A stretch of 64,000 bases of DNA from Sternotherus odoratus (GCA_032164245.1 JAVMKO010000003.1:64674390-64738389); one strand, 5' to 3'; shown: positions 1 to 11,800, counted from the stretch's first letter. Notes: generated by a model from the letters alone, not told the origin. Translations and numbers: made by a program.

Positions 1-689
1 TCAATGCTTTAGGAATTAATTAATATTAATGGAGTAGCTGTTTCCTGCATTCAGATGATACAATCCACACTCTAGGTTTTGTTTTGTTTTGTAAAAGGTA
101 ACCGAGACTCCAGTTTTAACACTTATTTGCATTAATACAAGGACGATAAGCTAAAGTTAAACAGACAGAGACCCCTGAGTGTGTGAGGTCGGCCTCTCAG
201 AGTTCTGGAATTTAGTGTTATATTTTACATATAGAGCGTGGAAAACTCTTGGGTCAGGGCAGTTTGTGAAGAGGTAGGAGAGAGGATCTGCTAGATATTT
301 TACCAGATGAAATTGTTGTGGGGCAGAAACCAGCTCTGTGTGGGTGAGTGAAAGATCGTTATCTGAATGATTTTAAGGGATGCTAACTTTGAATGTTCTA
401 AAGACAAAAAAAATATTGCCAACTTCGAGTGTTGAAAAAACACGTCAGGGTCTAAAAGAACTCATGAGATTGGCTGAAAACTCATGTGGGTGTTTTTTGT
501 TTTGTTTTGTGTTTGTGGGGTCTTTCAGCATTCCTCCCTTTCAGTCATTAGCATTCACATTTTCAAACTTTGCTCTGCCACAGGAGGGCTAGAAGCATAC
601 TTAAAAAAATATCTAAGAGTCTCATGTAATAACAGGACATGAGGCTTTAAGCAAAATGCCAAATATGAGAATCATTAAATTGTGAGAGT

Positions 690-792
690 TGGCAACACTG
701 TGAAAGGACCATTCTGATCACATAGTCTGACCTCCTGCAGAATGCAGGACATAGATTTTATTCAGTTATTCCTGCATCTAGTCCAATAAGAA
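690..792 (+). repeat. Fragment of a dispersed sauropsid repeat
   Basis: The stretch reading 'tctgacctcctgcagaatgc' and its flanks matches, from memory, a common turtle and bird interspersed repeat that carries the phrase 'agtctgacctcctg'. On the minus strand it supplies an AATAAA hexamer. The family name is not known to me and the ends are approximate. Confidence 0.45.
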
Positions 793-830
793 CATCTTTT
801 TTTTTAAGAAACTTAGACAGGAGTTGTACC

Positions 831-1003
831 ATCTAAAAGAATAATCTAGGCAAGGCACCCAGTCTGGTAATGACAACAAAATAAGCAAGATAGTAGATAC
901 AAGGAACATCTCTGAAGCCCACGTAAATACCCACAAGTATGGCAGCTAAGATTGATATGGTGATTTGAATTGTCAGCGTGCGTCTGCTCCGCTTGTTGAA
1001 CCT
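831..1003 (-). other. Unexplained coding-like segment (possible terminal exon)
   Basis: On the minus strand an acceptor-like sequence (pyrimidine-containing, ending CATTAG at about 1004) is followed by 55 open codons ending in TAG. The predicted peptide begins with a basic stretch (FNKRSRR) and continues into a hydrophobic run long enough for one or two membrane helices, and it contains the residues GFRDVPC. The first part has several CpGs, unusual for this AT-rich area. A second frame is also open over the same span, which weakens the coding case. An AATAAA on the same strand lies about 70 bases after the stop but belongs to the neighbouring repeat. I do not recognise the peptide. It could be a terminal exon of an unknown gene running away from PRDM1, a decayed pseudogene, or chance. 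Confidence 0.2.
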
Positions 1004-2115
1004 AATGAAAAGTAGAGTTTAATCAGGGGTGTGCCAAATTGAGCATGATTAGCTGTTATTGCAGATTAGTGCATTGTCTGGAGCTTCAGAATTATTGATC
1101 TGGGTGTTGTGTTCTGATGTTTTCCTTGCCCTCTACACTAACCCTCCTCGGTGTTCAGAGGAGGGGAAAGGGAGGAGGAGGAGAAGGAGAGAGGTCCAGA
1201 TGGGAAGAAAACAGGTCCTGAAAAGACCACATAGGAACTAGGTCAGGTACTCTGGAGATTAAAGAAGCATGCTTCATCCCTGTGGGCAGGAGGCAGGGGC
1301 AAGTAGCATACAATTACGAGGAATTAGAACAGCAACAAGTAGTGCAGATTTATCGGCTTTAATTGTCTATTGTCAGGACAGAGCCCTTCTTGTAGATCAG
1401 GCTGCAGCCAATGCCTTAATACCTCTAATGGACTCTATTGTGGGATTATCTCTCTTAAGGACAATGTATTTCTTTAAAACTAGTTGTTGTTTTTGGGTTT
1501 TTTTTTTTAAAATAGATTCAGTCCAAGGTTTCTCTCTTTGATTTGTTGCATTCTCGCAGGAAATAGCCGAGAGCACAGTGTTGCTGTTCTGTCAGCAGCA
1601 GTATTCCTTTAGGGGAACTGAGAGATACCTATTGAACATTAACCCTCTTGTTCCACCTACTTCGAAGAGTCCCTTCAGGAAACAATAGCCTGTTGATAAA
1701 GAGCAGAGAAGCAAGGACACATGGCTTAAGAAACTCTCTGCTCACTCTATTCTAAAAGCTTTCCTGGGGTTTGCAAAGTAAACATTACAACATTTAAAGA
1801 AGGATAAGGTGTCAACTATTTGTTGTGTTTAATAGCAGATGAATTCTTCTTCCCTCCCCACCCTGCACACATCAAGTACACAAGAATGAAAAGACTGTCA
1901 CTTTACCACTGTTATGAAGAGGCAACTATATGCTTTATTGTGAATAGCAAGTGCAAGTCCATCTTTTTCAGAGCCCTTGTTGCCATTCAATTTTAAGCGT
2001 ATAGTTACAACTTCAGATCCCTTCGGCCATAAATGAATTTATTTCTACATTAAGCTCCTTTACAGTGTGAATTTTTTAGTTTTTAATTTTGTTAATCTGT
2101 TTTGAAACACACTCT

Positions 2116-2182
2116 GGGCCAGATCCACAGCTAGTATAAACTCACATCGCTCCATTCACTGCAAGAAGAATGGATCTGGCTC
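2116..2182. repeat. Small foldback (MITE-like) element
   Basis: The ends are inverted copies: GGGCCAGATCCA at the left and TGGATCTGGCTC at the right, enclosing about 40 bases. This resembles the very short palindromic repeats common in turtle and bird genomes. Confidence 0.45.
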
Positions 2183-2742
2183 TTTTCCTCTAATGTGTCT
2201 GTCCCCACAGTATCCGGCTGCCTAAGCACTAGTTTAAATAAAAGCAAAATTGAGCAGGAAGGAAAACTAGGGTCTGCCACACTGTGGTTCAAGTCACTCT
2301 TACTGTTGGGTAGCTGTGTGGGATGGATCCTGAAAAAAAATCTTAAGCTTAAAGTCAGGAAAAGATCCTGGCTGGGTCTAGCATATGCCATATCCCAAGA
2401 CATCCCCCAGCACATATCTGCCTCTGAGAAGCTCCCACATGTATAATGCCACTTTTGTGATGAATCTTCCCTCCCTTATTAGATATGGAGGTGGGTCCTT
2501 TCATTCAATCCTTTTTCTCCTCCTTCTCCACCCAGAACTCTATTTTCCTCTCCCCACCCTAAAACTAAAAGAGAAGTCATATGGCATGGTCTCTCTTGAG
2601 ATTTCTTCCCCAGCACCCTCACCCTAGTCTGCAGAAGGGAAAACTAGAGAGGAATAACCTCGTCCAGCCCATCTTCTTGCCCTTCCACACCAGATAGACA
2701 CAAAGGGGATGCCTTTCACAGCTAAGTCTTGCCCTCCACTAT
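2183..2742. other. Non-coding stretch without recognised features
   Basis: Overlapping short open frames on both strands show no recognisable protein, and several lack an ATG. No repeat was recognised. Confidence 0.5.
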
Positions 2743-2976
2743 AACCATGTCTACACTACCAGCTGGATTGGCGGGTAGAGATCGATCCCCAATGTCAACT
2801 CCAGAACTCCAGCTCACCAAAAGGTGCAAGGCAGAGTCTACGGGGGAGCCCGCTGTTGACTGCTGCCACCGTGAGGACGGCAGGTAAGTCGACCTAAGAT
2901 GCGTCGACTTCAGCTACGCTATTCACATAGCTGAAATTGCGTATCTTAGGTCAACCCACCCTGCTAGACCTGGCCT
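2743..2976. mobile_element. MITE of the 'gtctacact' family (Harbinger-like)
   Basis: The left end reads ACCATGTCTACACTACC and the right end CTAGACCTGGCC. The inverted ends are related to the copies at 17226-17545 and 44595-44800. The interior holds a hairpin-like pair around GTCGACCTAAGATGCG and CGTATCTTAGGTCAAC. It is non-autonomous, with no open frame. The superfamily assignment is by resemblance only. Confidence 0.65.
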
Positions 2977-5900
2977 AGGAAAGAGGTGTACAAAGGTAGC
3001 CCCACTCAGGTTGATCTTTCCTTCCCCCACTGAAGGTCTCTGAGGCATTGATTTTTGGCTTCTTTCTGCTTCAGGAGGGACCTTTTCCCATGAGTGGTTG
3101 GTGAGGATTGTTTTGTCTTGATCCTAAGTAATCTGAACTATACTTGATTCTAATAAAGCCCAAGTGAAAACCAAAAACTAATAAAATATTTTATTTGGTT
3201 TTTTTAAAGGGGGATTTTTAAAAACCGATGGAATGACACTGATATAAAGAGAGAGATTCAATCTTGCACCAAACTATAACTGAGAACATACCCAACAGTG
3301 CTGCCTTTGCTATTGCACTGCAGAGTCAGAAATAAAGAGGAAAGAATTTGGAAGCCTTACAAGGAATGACCAAAGTGCTCTGTAATTAAAGGCCATCCCT
3401 GAAAGCTGTATATATGAATTCAAAAGCCTCCCAGCTACAAAGCACACCACCTTAAACTTCCTGGCAAACACACTCCGTGTAGATTTAAATGAAATTTAAT
3501 TTCTCTCCTTGTAGGCAGCATCACACTGAAGTAGTCTATAGAAAGAGCCTCTTTTAGATCATATTTGAAGCCTATAGTGCTTCTGCAAGGTCAGGACAGT
3601 ATGCACTGTGAGCACCAGGTTTTAATTTTAACAATTGCAAATTTCACGGCACGGTGACCACGTCTCTTTTCTTTGTATCAGCTTCTGGTCAGGTTTTCAA
3701 AAATGCAGGTAAAACTGAGTGGGAAAACTAAGAGGAACATCAACTTGAATATGGAAAAAAATCCTTCTTTGGGCCTTACTTCTAAAGCATCTTCTAAGAA
3801 ATGTGTAGTGGTCCAAAGACCCCAGTTATTTTCTTCAGAGTGATGACCACAGTTGGTCCCCAAATGTTTACCGGGGTGAAGATGTCTATATACAGGAAGT
3901 GGGAAATGGGGTTAGGTCTGGTTATTGCTATTGATATGGTCAATCTTCCCCTGACCTTGTTTGGGTAAGGGAAGGGGAAGATGTGAAAATGAGACGGTGC
4001 TTTAATCTCTCATGAACATTTTTATCTCCCCTCCAACTTTCTAAAGAAGTTTATTCCACTGGAGCCAGCTTCTCAGATTCATTCTCTCCCCCCCTCCTTT
4101 CCTGGAGCCAGCTTCTCAGATTCATTCTCTGCCCCCCTCCTTTCCTCTACACTTACACAATCTCATAGGCAGAGAGAAAATAAGGCAGCATCTGAAGCTG
4201 AGTAGGATCAGTTTGTTGTTGAGCTGAAGTGGTGATAGCATCAAAGGAAATGGATGGGGATTTCTGAGATCAGAGCTGTTAGGGCCATTCATGATTTGTT
4301 GCCAGGCTGAGCTGCAAGAGAGATCTGCCTGAGAAATGCTGATTAATAAGGTAATTGAGGTTTTCTATGAGCGAGAGGGGAAAAAATGAAAAAATGACTA
4401 AAAATGTTCTTTTTGAAATGAACATTTTGAGATTGCAAATTCCAGACAATAGCAGCAGCTACTGCTATGAACGATTTCTATACAAAAGCAGCAAACTGCC
4501 AGTCGAGTAAGATGTCTTTTTATGTGTCTCTGTAGGGAGGAAGGTCAGAAGGTCAGTGTCTTTTTTTTTCATGATAAAGTTTCCTCATGCTTGCTACTTT
4601 AATACAGAATCTTTACTGTTCGTCTTTATGTCCATCTCTGCTTTCCTTAACATGAGAAGCTTATTTAGTTTTATTCCCGATCATTAGAACAAGACCTACA
4701 TGAAAGTGAAATCCCATCTCCTAAACTACTGTAGTTCTGCTCTCAGGCCTTTCTTAGCTTTGCTAAAACACCTGGAGCTAATTTCAGGGTTGCTTTGCTG
4801 AGTGCCACAAAACTATTTGAAGTGCGTATGCTCCATAAATTCCAGCCTGCTCCATCATCTCTGAAGGTGGATTAAAATTGAGTTGGATTGGTGGCATCCT
4901 CCTATCATCCAAATAAATATTTTGGTTTGATTCAATCGTTCTTCTTTCTCTTACTCACTGAAAAAAGTAGCCTCATTTCCTTGAGGCAGACTTACCTGCC
5001 CCCCCCAGTTTTCTTTTGCTTTAAGTTGATCAGCCCTTGAATTGTGTGTGGGTTACCTTGGAACACACAGGGGTTTTTTTTATGTTGATAAGGAAGTGAA
5101 AACACTGAAACATCTGCATCTCAGAGTGAGACTATTTTGTGTGTGTGCGTGTGCAAAAGAACCACTTCAGTATGACTACATTGTTTTTCTGCTGTATGTG
5201 GGGTGACTCAGCATCAGTTAATTAACTCAATCAAGTGGGCTGGTTTTCTCCTCTTCCGATTTCAGAGTTTTCTAGACCTTATTTTGGATGTGTCTTGGTT
5301 ATACCCTATATATCCAATGACTTTTCTACCCGTCAGCACCAGTGCCCTTGCCACTTTCTTGTGGAATTACACACTGGTAGCAGTTAAGCCAGGACACTCG
5401 CTCGCAGCAGTTGCCCTACTTACATCCAGTGGCATGAGCCCTTCTGTTTTAGAGCATGCGGAAGGTCTTTACACAGATATACTATTCTCAGCGTTGCAAA
5501 ACCTAGGGAGGCAAATAATCCTTTTCCACCTTTCTTTTTATCAGCACAACTGAGAGGTGGGTTGAGAGTGAGAGGGAGCTGTGTATACACTTGAGAGAGC
5601 TAGCCATCTGATTTCACAAAATAGTATTTTTCTGATAAGAAATAGGAAACATCCGCATAGGCTTAAACATATAAACATGTGTTTGTGGGGGGAGGGGGAA
5701 GTAAAACTTGCTGCATCCTTAGTAAGAGGAAAGAAATTATAAATATGTCTGCAGATGTGAGGCAAGAAGGAAAAGTAGGAGACTTGCCCTTCAGTGAGCC
5801 AACTGGTGTTTGTAACAGGGTGGCTGACTATAAATGGAATTGTGCATCATTGTTTCTCCAATCTGGAGGATTCCTCACTGAAGAGACAGGACCACTTGAA

Positions 5901-6720
5901 GGAAGTAAGGCATCTGGTTGTTTTGTAATGAGAAGCAGGAATGCTCTTAATAATAAACAAACAGGACATTGTATGCCATCATCACAGGATGTCCTTCCTT
6001 CAGTCACACACTGACTTGGAGAGAAGGAAAAAATTGACAAGGGCTCAGGGCCCACTAATGACTATACCAATCTTCCTCTACTAGCAGCACACTCCAGTTG
6101 AATACTATCTAATACAAGCTTAGTACTGAATTGTTTTTTTACATATTGTACTTAAAATTTGGTGCATGAATGTTTGTGGATTTTTTACTAGGTGTTGTTT
6201 TGTAGGTATTTAATACGCTTCCCCATTTATTACTTAGAGTGGAGGAAGCGGCTATCTTTTTTTAAATGGATGTATTTTTCCTAACTTTCTGACTAAATAT
6301 CAATGTAAACAGATTTAAGCATAGAATTAACTTGTAGCCCTCACATTGTGGAAGAAATCCATTTAAATCCTGAGACTCCTGAATTGTATCAAATAAAATA
6401 CCACAGTTGTTTCGATTTATTTGTTGGAAGCTTTTAATGATATTTTTATATTCTCTAACCTGGAATTGCTAGTTTAATGGCACCTCTCTTTTTTAATTAA
6501 TGAGAAAATTAGATGTGTCTTTCAGACCTCACAGTTCAAAACAGTGGGGCAAATTTCTAGTAGAAACTCAATGAGAGAGCCATAATAATACTAAAGCCAT
6601 ATTTGTGGTTCATGTGGAAGTAACGCTAGCTAAAGGGAATGCTAATATCCACATGTAGTAAGAGGAAAAACGCTGTGAAATGTTGTCAGAAAGAAAAAAA
6701 TTCCCCTTGGCTAATCTCCC
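2977..6720. other. Non-coding DNA immediately upstream of PRDM1
   Basis: Apart from the 43-bp tandem duplication at 4061-4146, nothing can be assigned. The 116-codon open frame at 5203-5553 starts on GTG and looks like no known protein. The position just 5' of PRDM1 makes this a natural place for regulatory elements, but none can be called by eye. Confidence 0.5.
4061..4146. repeat. 43-bp tandem duplication (two units)
   Basis: Units 4061-4103 and 4104-4146 are both 43 bp, beginning GGAGCCAGCTTCTCAG and ending CCTCCTTTCCT. They differ at a single base, so the duplication is recent or conserved by gene conversion. Confidence 0.9.
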
Positions 6721-6790
6721 TATGAGTTACAGGTATAGATAGCCCCACCCCCTGCTTTTGGCAGCCGGGACAGTGAGTAAATCACAGGGA
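6721..6790 (+). promoter_or_regulatory. PRDM1: Candidate PRDM1 core promoter
   Basis: A TATA-like string (TATAGAT, 6734-6740) is followed by a CACCC/GC box (GCCCCACCCCC). About 30 bases further begins the purine-rich sequence that leads into exon 1. A TGAGTAAATCA string, similar to an AP-1/BACH site, starts at about 6773, and a perfect AP-1 site (TGAGTCA) lies at 6950-6956 inside the exon. AP-1 and BACH2 control of PRDM1 is known in mammals. The transcription start itself cannot be read from the sequence. Confidence 0.3.
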
Positions 6791-7071
6791 GGGGAAAGGA
6801 ACAGACTGCTTAGTTAACACAGAGACTGAAAGTCTTGTAACACAGCCCTCCAGTGTTTCGGAGAGGCAAAAGCAGTAAGTGCAGCAGCAGCACCTGTCTG
6901 ACAGAAAAAGAGAGAGAGGCACAAGCAAAAGGAGTTAACTCTCTAGGTGTGAGTCAGTCTTACTCTAACATACCCAGTGGAAGGAAGAAGAAATGTTTAC
7001 TCGGTAGATATGAGCGAGACTTATCTTAAACGTGGAGCTTCTGTCTGGAAACATTTGTGGACTCTACCTTG
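6765..7071 (+). other. PRDM1: PRDM1 exon 1, non-coding here
   Basis: The donor is TTG|GTAAGG at 7071/7072. The last 42 bases align without gaps to the human exon that encodes the first 14 residues of the 825-aa isoform: the turtle frame leading into exon 2 reads TWSFCLETFVDSTL. The codon at the human start position is ACG (7030-7032), and an in-frame TAA stands just before it (7027-7029). This exon therefore cannot supply an AUG start in the main frame and serves as 5' UTR. It also contains two upstream ATGs (6993 and 7010). The left boundary is a guess from the promoter-like sequence. Confidence 0.75.
6993..7007 (+). promoter_or_regulatory. PRDM1: Minimal upstream ORF (4 codons)
   Basis: ATG TTT ACT CGG TAG lies in exon 1, with A at -3. 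It ends three bases before the next upstream ATG. If transcription starts where proposed, scanning ribosomes meet it first. Confidence 0.5.
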
Positions 7072-8670
7072 GTAAGGAACTTGATTCTTTTTCCCCTCCC
7101 CCGATCTATTATTGACTTTTTTAATGCTGTGTTAATCAATAGATTAATCTAAACACTCAGAATAAATAGCAAATGTTTCTTGTTAGCGTTTTCTGCGCTG
7201 ATTTAGACCTAGATATTAACCCTTTCACTTCTAGATGCAACTGTCAGTTCACTGGAGTTTCAGTATTAGTTTTTATTTTCATCTTGATATTCAGAGTCAG
7301 TAAATATTTAGCTGATGATTTGATTTGGCTATAAATTAGGCCAAAATGTAAAGAACCAGTTTCTTCCACCCTATAAAGCTAGTGGAAGGCATTATTTTAA
7401 AAATATTTCAAAAATTAAACGTTGTGATGCAGTATAAATGGGGTAAACTTTGTGTAGGACGTTTTTTGACATGGATCTACATTATCCATAAAAGGTCTTG
7501 GAGTGGTTACTGGATGCTTTATTTTAACTAAGAGTCCTAGATTGACAGGGATAAATTCTATATCCTTTTCCCCAAAAATGTTTCTTTTTATCTTGTAATC
7601 TTTTATTATTATTATTATTTTTGGGTTGGAAGAGGGAGGTAGAGGAGTGAATGGAGGAAATTCCATAATAGTTGAATATTTTTAAAGGAAAAATGAGTTT
7701 TTGATCCTGGATTTGAAAACCATTTGCCAGTTTAAACAGTGACTGCATTCTTTAGTTCTACTTATCTGGCAGAAAGATGATGTTGTAATACCTATCTGAC
7801 AATTTGATATTGTGTCTGTCCTAAATAGAAACAGGCAGTCAAGAACTTGATGGAATTTTCTCACAAGGATTCTAACTAATGCCTTAAGCATATAATTCTG
7901 TGAAATGTCATCAAGACAAAGAAACATAAGGACTTTTTTTTTTTCCTTTTTGGTCCAAGCGAATGTATTCCAGTGACTTGTGAAAAGCTTCTGCTGCAAC
8001 GCTGTTGGCAGGATGTCGGCTTTTTCAGCCTTCCATGCCAAAGGATAAGAGGACGTCAGAAGGGAGCCAGGTTGTTTTGAGAGTTGTTTGTGTGTTGGAA
8101 GCCGGTGGGAAAGTTCAGGCTTCTCCATTTGGAAAAGGCTAGGCTGGGTTCCGCTCTTCCAACATGCGCTTTCCATTTTTAGCTTCGCTCAGACGCAGAC
8201 AGCAGCTCCTTCCTCTTCCTCTCCTTGTTTGTGACACTTTTTCTGAGACAGCTTTTCCACAGGCACTGAGTGGTCTTGCGGCCATGACCCCAGATATTCT
8301 TGGGCATATTATTGGCCTTCCAGAATTTCTGCTGTGAGGTGTTAAGAAAAGGACCTGAGAGAGGTAATTCAGAGGCTGATCTTAGGGATTTCCCCCCATA
8401 TTTTTGATTCCCTTATTATTATTATGAAGGCTGGCATTTTAAGATATTGCTTCAGAAAAGGCAACATCGTTTTATATTGCCTTTTTTTTATTATTTTTTT
8501 GGCTATTACTCAACTATACCAACTGTACTGCATACGCTTTTAAAGTGCCACAGACTGCTGTGTTAGTCACACTGTCTCAAAGGAAACCACAGAAACTGAA
8601 GGACAATGAGGATTAAAAGATTTTTTTCTTCTTTTCCAGGCTGCCACACAGTGTAGCTCGGACGTTGTGA
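7010..8670 (+). promoter_or_regulatory. PRDM1: Spliced upstream ORF (30 codons, crosses intron 1)
   Basis: ATG at 7010 opens a frame that runs through the exon 1 donor (7071) into exon 2 (8640) and stops at TGA 8668-8670, 35 bases before the main ATG at 8706. The reading frame differs from the main one. The peptide begins MSETYLKRGAS. It is likely to reduce or delay initiation at the main start, which could add translational control. This is inference from position only. Confidence 0.5.
7072..8639 (+). other. PRDM1: PRDM1 intron 1
   Basis: The intron is 1568 bp with a GTAAGG donor and a pyrimidine-rich TTTTTTTCTTCTTTTCCAG acceptor. No repeat was recognised except a short ATT run near 7605. 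The 164-codon minus-strand frame at 7682-8176 shows no protein resemblance. Confidence 0.85.
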
Positions 8671-8705
8671 GTTCCCACACACTGGTGAAAGGGACGGAGT
8701 GGGCA
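8640..8705 (+). other. PRDM1: PRDM1 exon 2, 5' UTR part
   Basis: These 66 bases are open in the main frame and match residue for residue in length (22 codons, starting AATQCSS) the human segment between the long-form exon and MKMDMED. Without an upstream AUG they are untranslated here unless a non-AUG start is used. Confidence 0.75.
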
Positions 8706-8888
8706 ATGAAAATGGACATGGAGGATGCTGACATGACTCTGTGGACAGAAGCTGATTTTGAAGAAAAGTGCACATACATTGTAAATGATCACCCCTGGGA
8801 TCCCAGTGATGATGGAAGCACCGTAACTCAGGCAGAGGCATCCTTACCAAGGAATTTGATTTTCAAATATACATCGAACTGCAAAGAG
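8706..8888 (+). CDS. PRDM1: PRDM1 exon 2, coding part (residues 1-61)
   Basis: The start is the ATG at 8706, giving [13 protein letters not shown], identical to the start of the short form of human Blimp-1. G stands at -3; the next in-frame ATG (8712) has a stronger context (A at -3, G at +4), so Met3 may also be used. The exon encodes the acidic N-terminal region ([14 protein letters not shown]) and the lead-in to the PR domain (SLPRNL). It ends on a complete codon at GAG|GTAAGC. The GTG at 8667, 39 bases upstream in frame, is not a likely start in a vertebrate. Confidence 0.95.
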
Positions 8889-11800
8889 GTAAGCAGCCGT
8901 CTGCTGGGGAAGGTTGGAACCCAACAGCCAAATCACAGTGCTTTGGAAAGTGAACGGTTCATAACGCTTCCACTCGCAAACCACCTTCAAAAAAAATGCC
9001 ACTGGCATTTTAGACAAATCCTTATAATTCTTTAAGGAACTGTAAACAAATAACCCATCACTTAACACTTCCATGGCTAAGTCACACATCCCTAAAATTG
9101 GTTCTGTACCAATTAGCAAACAGTTAAATCTTTAGGCAACTGCATAAGCACATTTCAAGTGTGGGTCGTCCTGCGTCCCAGTTTCTAGACTGCTGTTGGC
9201 CAGTCATTCATTGCCTCTGGACGAGAGATTAAAGCGCCTCGGTTGTACAATAGCTTTGAAAAGGGAAAAAAATATAATTCCTGGAAACATGTTTAATCGT
9301 TTTCTCTTCTTTTATGAAATTGCTTTATTCTTTTAATGAACTTGCTTTATTTGCAACTTCCTAAATTCTCAAAACTCTGGCCTAGCTATTAATGAAGTGA
9401 TGGTAAAACTGTTGCAAGATTCACGTAATGCTGTGCTGTGTCTGCATGCCTTAAATTAACTTTTGTTTATCTGGGGCAATACCTTTACTTGTAGCTAGAC
9501 ATGCAAGTATCCTTATCTCAGGAGTGGGTACATTCTTTTGTTGTTGTTGTTGTTTCAGAAGGGCTGGAAAAAAATGAGCAGGGATGAGCAATTGGTCCTA
9601 TGTTTACTCCATATACACCAGCTATTATAGCTAGGTGTGATGTTCAACAGGGTAATAATCCTAGGGACAACCCTTAATTTCTCCTTGTCCTGCAATTTGT
9701 GGTGGAGCAACTATTACCTGTACTACTACTATGGCTAAATATACTGACCACAGAGCTAAAAAAAGGATGTAAATTCATTCTTGTCTAACTATCAAACATG
9801 TCCTCCCAAAACAAGTACATGGAGCAGCAGAATTTGGCCCTACAGAGCAGGCTAGAATATATAGTGGTTTGGCAAGAGGTTAAGGCTAAACATCAAGTGG
9901 GAGGGAGAAAGGTTATCCTCTAGAAATCTGAAGGGGAAAGGAAGCTTAAAAAACCAAAAAAGCAAAAATTGCTCCTTGTTTGTGGTTTTTTTTTTTTTTT
10001 TTTTTTAAGATAAATATTTTTGTGGTTTGGGAGATGAAGCTGTAACTCTGTGATTAACACATTTCCATATTCATTCTGGGTGCTGACATGAATATGCAGT
10101 TTGGGATCATTTAAAAAAATTTTAAGTTGATGAAAAGTTTTTTCAATTCTTCCTTATAAAATATATCCAATAAAATATGTCCTTTTACTAGAGGGGGTCT
10201 GAATACAGAACATCCCTTTTTTTGTTTACCAAAGTTCTCCCATTGTACTTGGCTTGTGCTGAGCAGTACATAGAGTTAGAAACAAAAGGAACTTTTGATT
10301 CCTTTCATTTTATTCCGCAGCTCTGAATGAAAGAGCCAATCTGATTATCCCCTTGTATTAAAGCAACAGTACTTCATTTATAGGTTTGCGATTCACTTGT
10401 CAACATAGTGAAATAGTAGCAGATTGCATCAGTCACTTCTATCACAGTATCTTTTCTTAATTTGGCTCTAAATATTTGTTTTTCTGACTGATTTTGCGGA
10501 TTGGTTTTCCTTTTCTGCCCTCAATTTTAGTAACCTGGTTTACATGAATAAGTGTTTGAAGGAGCGGATTCTTATAAGGGGAAGGAGAAGGGAAGATGCA
10601 TGAAACTTGATTCTGATCTTACCCCAGCCCACATCAGTGCCACATCGGTTTAACTCTAATGACTCTAAGTTATTCCTGATTTGCAAAGGGTTGAAGTAAG
10701 AATTGGGCTCTATGTGTATGTGTGTGTGCACACGCATGCATGTGAACATGGACCCATGGATTGTGCAACTGAGTTGTCTTCACTGTTAACTTTGGGTAAA
10801 GATTGCATCTTTATCTTGAAGAAAGATGTGAGCACTGAGCCAGTTTATTGACCAAAAACATACAGCACATGGTTTATGAAATATTAAAGCTCTCATGATC
10901 AGATCTGTATTTTGTAACCTGTGTCCTAAGGGACTAGGAATACTACAATGTTGTATGTGCAGACTTGGGTGGGTTTAATGTTTGTTTGTTTGTTTGGGTT
11001 GGGTTATTTGCTTAGTTTATTTGCAGGGTGAAGGAGTTGGTTTTTGTGGGTTTTTTTCCTTGTGGTTCATCTCGTAGCTCTTCTAATTCAGTAAGTCCTC
11101 CTTAAAGACTTTTATTGAAATGGCAAGAGATTCCATGACACATCATACTTTTGTTTATTCTTGGACCTTGCCCGGGGATTTATTTATTTATTTGAAGGTC
11201 ACGTTCTTCACTATGAACTCACGATATACATCAATATCTTTTTAAAATGAATTGCTTCTAGTCTTAACATTTGGAGTTGTTAGATTTACATGAAGACAGC
11301 GGTATGTTTTTATGTGGCAGTTAGCACTTTTCTCCATGTTAGCAATTAATGAGGAATAAAGTGATATACTTTCAAATATTACATGTGAGTAATCTTTTTA
11401 AGATAACAATTTTAAAACAGTTTTTTCAGGAAATTTCCTTCTGCCTCAATCTTCTTAAACCCCCCTGACTTCTTAGTATAAAAAGTCAGTTAGAAGGTTG
11501 GGACCATCAACACACCATTTATCCTGTTGTTTTTCCTGAATCTGGAAAAGGATAAATTATGAGGCGTTTACAGAATCCATTACCTGTAGCATAAGATCCT
11601 TAATGCTGTACTTTCTATAATAAGGCTACTCTTCAAAGGGATTAGTACTGGATTCCGAGCTGTTTTGACCAAGTCTATTATAAACTGCTTTAAATATACA
11701 CCTCGCTAACCTCATGCACTTGCCCTTTTACAGATAATTCACTGAAGCTGTGTTTTATTTCTATCTTAGATAATTAAGGAGGATATCATCAGAAAGCATT

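Larger units (their letters stand above)
1..2110. other. Upstream non-coding region, first part
   Basis: No convincing gene is seen apart from the coding-like patch listed at 831-1003. The open frames here are short and several start on GTG rather than ATG. An octamer motif (ATTTGCAT) lies at 125-132, but a single 8-mer is weak evidence of function. The region sits 5' of PRDM1 and could hold distal regulatory DNA; only cross-species alignment would show it. Confidence 0.5.

Noticed and set aside
5203..5553. 116-codon open frame upstream of PRDM1
   Set aside because: It begins on GTG, has no splice context and resembles no protein family; judged a chance frame.
7682..8176. 164-codon minus-strand frame in PRDM1 intron 1
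   Set aside because: Low-complexity, Ser/Leu/Lys-rich composition, no domain, and it lies wholly in an intron next to poly-A/T tracts.
8667..8705. GTG at 8667 as the PRDM1 start
   Set aside because: Vertebrate initiation needs AUG (or a near-cognate in strong context); the ATG at 8706 matches the known start MKMDMED.
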